Shown piece by piece: positions 14,104 to 20,023 of a DNA stretch of 20,023 nucleotides (within the stretch, counting starts at the first letter, position 1; each line of letters begins with the position of its first letter). This DNA is from a virus. Both the position numbers and the translations under genes were made by a program. The stretch spans positions 1 to 20,023 of IMG/VR virus record IMGVR_UViG_3300042385_001830; one strand, 5' to 3'. The notes under the pieces were generated by a model. That model saw only the letters and a program-made list of their open reading frames with translations. It was not told the origin of the DNA and made no database searches.

Positions 14104-14589
14104 ATGACAGAAAAATCAGCTCCTAAAGAAATTCAAGAAGAAACTATACTCAATCAATTAAAGTCCGTTATTGCCAAAAAGGTGGAGCGGGCAGAAGTTT
14201 TTATTGAGGTTCCAGAACGCCCAGGCGTTAAGTTGCTCGTCAGTCCAAATGTCACCCAGCAGCAAATGAGGGCGTGGCAGAAACAGTGTGGCGGAGATTC
14301 CCCGAAGGGAATGGATGCAACAAAGTTTGCTTGTACTGTTGTGGGTCAAACCACAAAAGGCGTGTTTTTAAACGGCGAAGAAGTTCTTGATGATGGATGG
14401 CCATGCACATTTGGTTCATCCATAATCCTAGCCATGACAGAAACAACAAAAGCGGTTCCAGACGCAGTTCAGAAATTTTTTGGCTTGGATGCTCATGCTG
14501 AGGCAGCAGCCCTTGCAATCATTGAAGCTTGTGGCTTTGGCGACACAATAACCGCGGAGGCTACAGAAAACCCTACGAAGCGGTCATAG
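14104..14589 (+). CDS. Tail assembly chaperone, zero-frame product
   Basis: This 161-residue protein starts at ATG 14104; an alternative TTG lies two codons upstream and there is only a weak GGG before the ATG. It lies between tube and tape measure genes, where the gpG-type chaperone sits in most long-tailed phages. The N-terminal half has charged helices and a short beta segment (GVKLLVSPNVTQQQMRAWQ); the C-terminal part is helical. It should bind the tape measure during tail assembly. A second frame continues past its stop through a slippery site (see the fusion entry). Confidence 0.8.
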   Translation: MTEKSAPKEIQEETILNQLKSVIAKKVERAEVFIEVPERPGVKLLVSPNVTQQQMRAWQKQCGGDSPKGMDATKFACTVVGQTTKGVFLNGEEVLDDGWPCTFGSSIILAMTETTKAVPDAVQKFFGLDAHAEAAALAIIEACGFGDTITAEATENPTKRS

Positions 14590-14759
14590 AGGAACTTTCC
14601 GAAGACCCTCGAGTGGCCGCAGCAGCCAGGCTTGGCGAACTGTGGGGAACAGACCCAATCGTAATACTTAACTCGGAACCAGATGAGTGGTTGATTAGGT
14701 ATGCGTGCGCAAAAGTAATTGAGGCAGACCGTAAACGTGCGGAGAGCGAATCACGCTAA
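14104..14759 (+). CDS. Tail assembly chaperone, -1 frameshift fusion product
   Basis: The downstream frame is open from 14526, just after a TGA at 14523-14525, to the stop at 14757-14759, and it overlaps the zero-frame gene by about 60 bases. A -1 slip at AAACCCT would join residues 1-157 of the first frame to 61 residues of the second, giving about 218 residues. The added part (starting YEAVIEELSEDPRV and including DEWLIRYACAKVIEADRK) is helical, as in gpGT-type extensions. The downstream frame has no good ribosome-binding site or start of its own, which supports fusion. The event is inferred, not shown. Confidence 0.8.
14568..14574 (+). other. Programmed -1 frameshift slippery site AAACCCT
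   Basis: In the zero frame the bases read A-AAC-CCT, an exact X-XXY-YYZ heptamer, so both tRNAs can re-pair with AAA and CCC after slipping back one base. It lies inside the short window where both frames are open (14526-14589), 13 bases before the zero-frame TAG. Confidence 0.8.
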
Positions 14760-14797
14760 ACTAGGTGTGTCCTCCTATTGTTATTCTGAGGTAATCC

Positions 14798-17700
14798 GTG
14801 GCTGACGCACGCGCAACAATCAAAATAAATGTAACCACAAGCAAGAAAGATTTTGCGTCTGCGCTTGCACAGGTGAACGCACTTAATGGCGCAATGGGCG
14901 ATGGTTCAACAAATTCTAATAAATTTAGCAAGTCTCTAAATAAGACAAGTTCCTCTTTTGCGTCTTACTCCGGTGGAGCAGTGGGTGCGGCTAGAGCAAC
15001 AAAGAATTTCAACAACCAAACGATGACATCAACCAAACTCTTGGGTTTTTTGAACAAATCCACAAGAGCACTATTTTGGACTGTTATTGCGTTGGGCATA
15101 GAATTTGTAATAACAGCTGCAACATTGGCATCGGTTAATGCGTTATATACACTTGGAAGATTAACGGTTAAGGCGTATCAGGCTTCCCTAGGGTTACTCG
15201 CCGGAGCACTTGCGTCGGTTACTGCGGCGATTGGAATAGGACTAGCTGCATTTCAGGAATACCAAGCAGCAATGACGGCATTTAGTTACAAGGGAGTTAG
15301 CGACCTTGGTGATGGAATGGAACAGTCGTCAAGCGCAATGAGGAATTTTGCGAAAGATACTTCTCTTGCGACAATGGGTGTTGTTGCATTGAGTCAAGCC
15401 TATACAGCAATGGCAAAACAGGCACCGGTTGGAGCCGCTCAAAGAAAAGCACTTTCTGGGGCACTTGATTTTACGACTACTGCAGAAGACCCTAAAAAAG
15501 CATTCCAAAGCCTTTCTCAGTTCATTGGTCTGGTAACAAAAGCAAAAAAGGTTGATTCAAAAGCTACAGCAGCCGCTCAGGCTGTTAGTCCTGAGTTTGC
15601 AAAAGCTGTTGCCGGGCAAAAAAACAAATCATCAAGCTCGATACTTGCAGCTCTTTCGAGTGGGCAACTGGCCAGCAGTGCAGGTGTGGGCGGAAACTAC
15701 AAGATGCAAGAAACACTTGTTGGTCAGTTCCAGATGTTTATGACGGATATAGTTGTTCAACTAACCGATTTTGGTAGAAAACTTTTAGAACCAGCAAAAG
15801 ATGTTCTTGAGTCTTTTTATAAAAATTTTAGAAATATGTTTAGAAGAACTGAAGGAATAATAAGCGGTTTTGCAACAGGAACAATGTTGCCCGGTTTAAT
15901 AACAATTGGAAACACAATTGAAAATTTTGCCGTAAAACTCCTAAGGGAATATTTGCCCAAAATAAGCGGCGGAGCCAACTGGCTAAGAAAAACGTTTTTT
16001 GACCTTAGGGCATCTTTTGCGCAATTTGCTAATTCTTTGGATAAATTTAGAGCTGGTTCAAAAATAATAATTGATACATTTGCCGGACCAATACTTGCAA
16101 TATTTAAAGGGTTTGGCAGAAATGCCGAACAACTTGGGTATCTTGCGGAAGACAACAAAGAACAGTTCTTAAAATGGGGAAATGCTCTTGAGGGTTTGAT
16201 ATTCTCATTTTTTGATTTCTTTGCTGCAATGAAAGTGGCATTTACGGAAGCTCTTCCCGTGCTAACTCAAGTCGTAAACGGCATAGCGGCACTAGTTCGT
16301 GGACTATCTGCGGTTATTGGTCTTACCGGGAAACTTGGTGGAGGCGGTGGAAAGAGTGGCACCACTGATGCTGGAATGGGTCCTATTTTATCCTCCGCAG
16401 TAACAATGGGTTTGTTGTATGCGGGTATCAAGGGTAGACGTCGTTACAGAGGACGCGGTGGAATCGGTGCAAAGACAGGACCTTCCACTGCGAGTAAATA
16501 TGGGTATCAGCAAGCCGCCTTATATCAACCACTATCACAATCATTATTTGGAGAATTTGGTTTTGGCTCAGCCAGAACTAGAATTACCGATGCGTTTACA
16601 TCTGGAAGAAGTTTTAGAACAAAAATGTCGGGAGGAATTACAGCCGCTATGAGCGGTAATCCTTTGTCTGTTTCAAATCAGGGGGCAATTACGGCAACCG
16701 AAATGTACAGAACTCAAACTGGTAGAAATAAAAATACCGGAATGACCAAAGCAATGAAAGGAATGTTTGACCCATTTACCGGAAAAGAAATAACCACTAA
16801 AACGGAACTAAGAGCAGCAAAAGCCGCAAGAAAATCTTTAAGCAAGCTCACATATAAACAACTAGCAAAAGCTGCAAGAACTGGGGAGCTGGGGGACTTG
16901 AGTACCAGAGCTTCTGGACCCGGTTATCAAGACGCAATGAGTGGTATCACAAACCCACTTACTGGAAAAACCGTAACTGGCAGACAAGCAGCAGTTTTTG
17001 GTATGAAACAAAAATTTGGCGGTGCAATGGCGGGCAGGACTGAGGCTATTCAGGCTGGGTTAAGAGGGTCTTTTACTCCTGGTCTTGGCATGCTTGGTTC
17101 GATGGTTACGGCTTCTGGTGTTACTTCAAGAATAGGGAACGACACGGCTCGAGCTGGAGTTGACATGGGTCTTGCTGGTTCGTATTTTGGCAAAAGGGGA
17201 GCGATGATAGGCGCTGGTGCCGGCGTACTTTCAAAGACAACTAATTACGCAGCTGGAGCAATAGCTGGTGGTGTTACTGGTGCACAAATTTCCACAATGC
17301 TTACGGCTGGATTGCCACCTCAGGCTCAAGCAATTGGAAAAGCTTTGGGTTTTGCAATAGGAACTGCAGTCGGAATATTTACAGTTCAATCAAGAAGGAA
17401 AAAAATTGCTCAAGGTATTGCTGACGATATGGTTAGGGCAACAGGGGCAAAATCCATTGAAGCGCTTCTTAACGACCCCACCCTAAGCACTTTATCCGCT
17501 ACATCAAAAATTGATAGAGACAAAAAAATATACAACAAAGCAATAGAAATGTCTCGTGCTGGCTCAGGAGATAGTGCTGTTAGGGACTACCTACTCAAAT
17601 CTGGCGTAATAGATAAAGACCAAGCAAAAGCTATTGATATGAACGATGGTGCTTTTATAAATCAACTTGAATCTAATAGCACGGCTTTGGCAATGCAAGG

Positions 17701-19180
17701 TGACGCTTACAAAAAGTTTGAAAACAATGTAAATGCACTCACTTTGGCCACTGGTAAATCAAGAGCCGAAATATTCAAATTAGCCAAAACGACCGGCGTG
17801 GACCTTTTTGACTCATCAAGGTCGGTGATTGACAATTTCACAGACATGGGCTTAGCAATGAGACAAACAGCCGACAGTATCAAGAATGCGATTCAGGACA
17901 TAAGAACTACAGCCTTAAATGAGTTGGACAAAATCAGAGCAAAACGTGACGCATTCGATTCTTTGAAATCAAGTGAAAAAGATTTATTAGACCTTGGTTC
18001 TGGTGCAACCCAGGATGATTTTGCGAACTATGAAAAAACAATGTCCGACTATGTTTCATCGATGTATCCAGACGACACCAAGAAACAACTAGAAGTTTTC
18101 AAAAGTTTTGCAGACGGTTCAATGTTTACAGACCCCACATCTCCATTTTTTGGGAATAAAGGCCTACAGAACGCATACACAAAAACTGAAAATATCGGTG
18201 GTCGTTTGTACAGTGGACAAAGCAACGCACAGGTTGCATTTGAAACAGCAGCTTCAGGATATGCCTCAAAAATTGGAACACCAGGAATAAGCGGATTAAT
18301 GGGTCTTGGCGATTTTCAATTCAAAAGAGGTGATATTGCCGGAAACCGTTTTAGTGAGGGAATTGCATCAGCAATAACCGGTGGGACATTTGACCAAGAA
18401 GGGTTTGAAAAATTCCTATTATCTGGAGATATGGCAAATGTAAATACTGGCGCAGAAATTGTAGCGCTGATGAATAGTAAATTTGGTACACAGTTTACCC
18501 AAGACGATGCAAAAACTTTTGAGACCACAAACAACATGCAAGCAGCAATACTCTCTGGAAGCCTTGACAAAATAGCAGGAGAGTTGCATCAACAATTCTT
18601 GGATGCTATTGCTTCAGGATTTGACTCAAGCCCAGAATGGTGGGAAACGCAACCACAATGGTGGACGGATATGCTTGCTGCTGGTTTTGTTAAGCCAATG
18701 GATACAAGTAGTCCAAGAAGGGGAATGATTGGGGATACGTCAACCTCAAGGAATTTGAGTAGAACGCTTTCCGCACATTCTCGATTTGATTCAGCATTAA
18801 CTGGTTCAAGAAAGATAACAAGCGCTTTTAGGACCACGAGTCTTGGTTCTCCAAGTTCCGACCATGCAGCCGGAAGAGCTTATGACCTCACCGGCCAGAA
18901 CCTAGGCCAGTACGCAAAAATGATTTCTGACTCTGGAGGGTTTGCGGAGTTCCATGGTTCCGCTAGTTCTAGACACCTGCATGTTGTTCCACCACTTGGA
19001 GACACGAGTACGACAAGGGTGTCGTCTAGGAATGGCTCGTCGTCTGGTGGTGGTGGGGTAGCCGTAGCTCCGGTAACGGTCAATGTTTATGGAGCTCAAA
19101 ACCAGTCTCCACAAGAAATAGCAAGACAAGTAATTCAAGAAATTGAAAAAGCGCAAAGAAATTTCAGAGAAAGATACTAA
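14798..19180 (+). CDS. Tail tape measure protein with C-terminal M15-type peptidase signature
   Basis: This 1460-residue protein begins at GTG 14798 after GAGG. It is the largest gene, follows the chaperone pair, and sets tail length. Hydrophobic segments occur at about residues 90-150, 465-510 and 800-865, as usual for tape measures that enter the membrane. There are Gly/Ser-rich linkers, a strongly basic stretch near residue 547 (GRRRYRGRGG), and long Lys-rich helical parts. Near the C-terminus, residues 1355-1363 (DHAAGRAYD, with His1356 and Asp1363), Glu1384 and RHLHV (His1393, His1395) fit the zinc ligand pattern of M15-type peptidoglycan peptidases. A cell-wall cutting role at infection is inferred. 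The final ~55 residues form a Gly/Ser linker and a helix. Confidence 0.93.
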   Translation: MADARATIKINVTTSKKDFASALAQVNALNGAMGDGSTNSNKFSKSLNKTSSSFASYSGGAVGAARATKNFNNQTMTSTKLLGFLNKSTRALFWTVIALGIEFVITAATLASVNALYTLGRLTVKAYQASLGLLAGALASVTAAIGIGLAAFQEYQAAMTAFSYKGVSDLGDGMEQSSSAMRNFAKDTSLATMGVVALSQAYTAMAKQAPVGAAQRKALSGALDFTTTAEDPKKAFQSLSQFIGLVTKAKKVDSKATAAAQAVSPEFAKAVAGQKNKSSSSILAALSSGQLASSAGVGGNYKMQETLVGQFQMFMTDIVVQLTDFGRKLLEPAKDVLESFYKNFRNMFRRTEGIISGFATGTMLPGLITIGNTIENFAVKLLREYLPKISGGANWLRKTFFDLRASFAQFANSLDKFRAGSKIIIDTFAGPILAIFKGFGRNAEQLGYLAEDNKEQFLKWGNALEGLIFSFFDFFAAMKVAFTEALPVLTQVVNGIAALVRGLSAVIGLTGKLGGGGGKSGTTDAGMGPILSSAVTMGLLYAGIKGRRRYRGRGGIGAKTGPSTASKYGYQQAALYQPLSQSLFGEFGFGSARTRITDAFTSGRSFRTKMSGGITAAMSGNPLSVSNQGAITATEMYRTQTGRNKNTGMTKAMKGMFDPFTGKEITTKTELRAAKAARKSLSKLTYKQLAKAARTGELGDLSTRASGPGYQDAMSGITNPLTGKTVTGRQAAVFGMKQKFGGAMAGRTEAIQAGLRGSFTPGLGMLGSMVTASGVTSRIGNDTARAGVDMGLAGSYFGKRGAMIGAGAGVLSKTTNYAAGAIAGGVTGAQISTMLTAGLPPQAQAIGKALGFAIGTAVGIFTVQSRRKKIAQGIADDMVRATGAKSIEALLNDPTLSTLSATSKIDRDKKIYNKAIEMSRAGSGDSAVRDYLLKSGVIDKDQAKAIDMNDGAFINQLESNSTALAMQGDAYKKFENNVNALTLATGKSRAEIFKLAKTTGVDLFDSSRSVIDNFTDMGLAMRQTADSIKNAIQDIRTTALNELDKIRAKRDAFDSLKSSEKDLLDLGSGATQDDFANYEKTMSDYVSSMYPDDTKKQLEVFKSFADGSMFTDPTSPFFGNKGLQNAYTKTENIGGRLYSGQSNAQVAFETAASGYASKIGTPGISGLMGLGDFQFKRGDIAGNRFSEGIASAITGGTFDQEGFEKFLLSGDMANVNTGAEIVALMNSKFGTQFTQDDAKTFETTNNMQAAILSGSLDKIAGELHQQFLDAIASGFDSSPEWWETQPQWWTDMLAAGFVKPMDTSSPRRGMIGDTSTSRNLSRTLSAHSRFDSALTGSRKITSAFRTTSLGSPSSDHAAGRAYDLTGQNLGQYAKMISDSGGFAEFHGSASSRHLHVVPPLGDTSTTRVSSRNGSSSGGGGVAVAPVTVNVYGAQNQSPQEIARQVIQEIEKAQRNFRERY

Positions 19181-20023
19181 ATGGCTATCTCTAGAACCAG
19201 ACGCTCTGTATCCACATCAATAATAGTCGGAGACAGAAAGCCGGGAACGGTCGTATCTACCGGCACATTAATACGCTCAATGTATCAAGCCAACATTAAT
19301 GGACAAACCCAGACCGCACTTAGCTATGAATTCCCCTTTGGTATATCAACATTTACCCATGATGGAGCTGGGGTTCTGTATACAGAAATTCCAAGACCTT
19401 TAAATCTTCCACTAGTTGACGCAACCTCCCAAAAACTTGAAAGATGTAGTTTTGAATTTTTATTAGCCATCCCATATGACTCGCTTAACGCTTCGGTCGA
19501 TTCACATATTGTTCTTTTGCAGGATTTTGCTACTGACGCACGACCCGTTAACTTCCTAAATGTGCATTCTGCTCTAGCTTTAAAAACATGGAATATAGAT
19601 TCAATGTCATTTCAGGTAACAAGAGTAAATCGGAATGGGCAAGCAACAGCAGTTACCTGCAATATTTCATTGGTTGAATACCTTGCAAGAACAAATGAAA
19701 GATTTGTTACATTGCCAAAGTTTACCTACACGATACCAAAAGGAACAGGTTTGGCTGGAGGTACTGGAAGTGGTTCTGGCGTTGCGAGCGTTACTGGCAA
19801 CGTCGCAACAATAGAAGGAGAAGTTGGCGGAAAAGTTAAAATTACTACTGCAACAAATCATGGACTTAAGAAGGGAGATAAGGTAAAAATTCAAATGACT
19901 GCTAATTTACCCGACGACATAAAAAACCTTCACAAGGTTGAATTTGTGTATGAAATATCCGAAGTTTCTCCCACGACATTTAAGTACAATAATCCAACCA
20001 GTGGACTTCGTGTGCCTTATACT
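19181..20023 (+). CDS. Tail/baseplate protein, N-terminal part (cut by window edge)
   Basis: The ATG directly follows the tape measure stop, and 281 codons are open to the window end. Residues 1-190 include GVLYTEIPRPLNLPLVDA, SFEFLLAIPYDSLN and a strand-rich segment FQVTRVNRNGQATAVTCNISLVEYL, a pattern seen in proteins just after the tape measure in contractile tails (baseplate hub or tube initiator, often with LysM). No LysM is visible in the part present. A Gly/Ser linker (about residues 190-206) leads to a beta module at about 207-277 with NHGLKKGDKVKI and ISEVSPTTFKY, similar to the insertion in the head-tail connector. Confidence 0.65.
   Translation, partial: MAISRTRRSVSTSIIVGDRKPGTVVSTGTLIRSMYQANINGQTQTALSYEFPFGISTFTHDGAGVLYTEIPRPLNLPLVDATSQKLERCSFEFLLAIPYDSLNASVDSHIVLLQDFATDARPVNFLNVHSALALKTWNIDSMSFQVTRVNRNGQATAVTCNISLVEYLARTNERFVTLPKFTYTIPKGTGLAGGTGSGSGVASVTGNVATIEGEVGGKVKITTATNHGLKKGDKVKIQMTANLPDDIKNLHKVEFVYEISEVSPTTFKYNNPTSGLRVPYT

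Overview
The window is part of a tailed double-stranded DNA phage or prophage with a contractile (myovirus-type) tail. The basis is a large terminase, an HK97-family portal fragment, neck proteins, a tail sheath, a tail tube, a frameshifted tail-chaperone pair and a 1460-residue tape measure in canonical order. The DNA is moderately AT-rich, genes are packed with 1-8 base overlaps, and GTG and TTG starts are common. No host gene, integrase or tRNA is visible, so the host cannot be fixed. The recombination module recalls environmental actinobacterial phages, but that is only an impression.

Layout. Bases 1-782 are on the minus strand: the start of a portal gene, cut by the window edge, preceded by a small two-helix membrane protein. 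Only 40 bases separate these from the terminase gene, which runs the other way (823-2127), so packaging motor and portal are divergently transcribed. Next comes a plus-strand recombination module (2161-4973): an unknown protein, a Rad52-type annealing protein, a Cas4/RecB-type nuclease with a four-cysteine Fe-S signature, an acidic unknown and an HNH nuclease. A bidirectional terminator (4997-5033) separates it from a single convergent minus-strand gene (5049-5396) for a small beta-rich, probably virion-surface protein.

The 392-base gap at 5397-5788 is the most unusual non-coding stretch. It holds the minus-strand gene's promoter, then five perfect hairpins in a row. One is a 17-bp helix whose G-U wobbles all point to a plus-strand RNA, one has a GAAA tetraloop, and the last is terminator-like. 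This looks like a structured RNA or leader ahead of the plus-strand operon.

From 5789 to the right edge everything is on the plus strand. First is a RuvC-type resolvase, a coiled-coil protein and a 36-residue very basic peptide. These lead into a ParB-like / PAPS-reductase-like / ParB-like cassette (6760-9269), probably a nucleotide- or DNA-acting accessory system of unknown chemistry. The structural operon follows: small unknown, head-tail connector, Mu gpG/gp10-like neck protein, tail-terminator-like protein, small unknown, sheath, tube, chaperone with a -1 frameshift, tape measure with a C-terminal M15-type peptidase signature, and the start of a tail/baseplate protein. Capsid and protease genes are not in the window; they probably lie beyond the left edge on the minus strand, after the portal.
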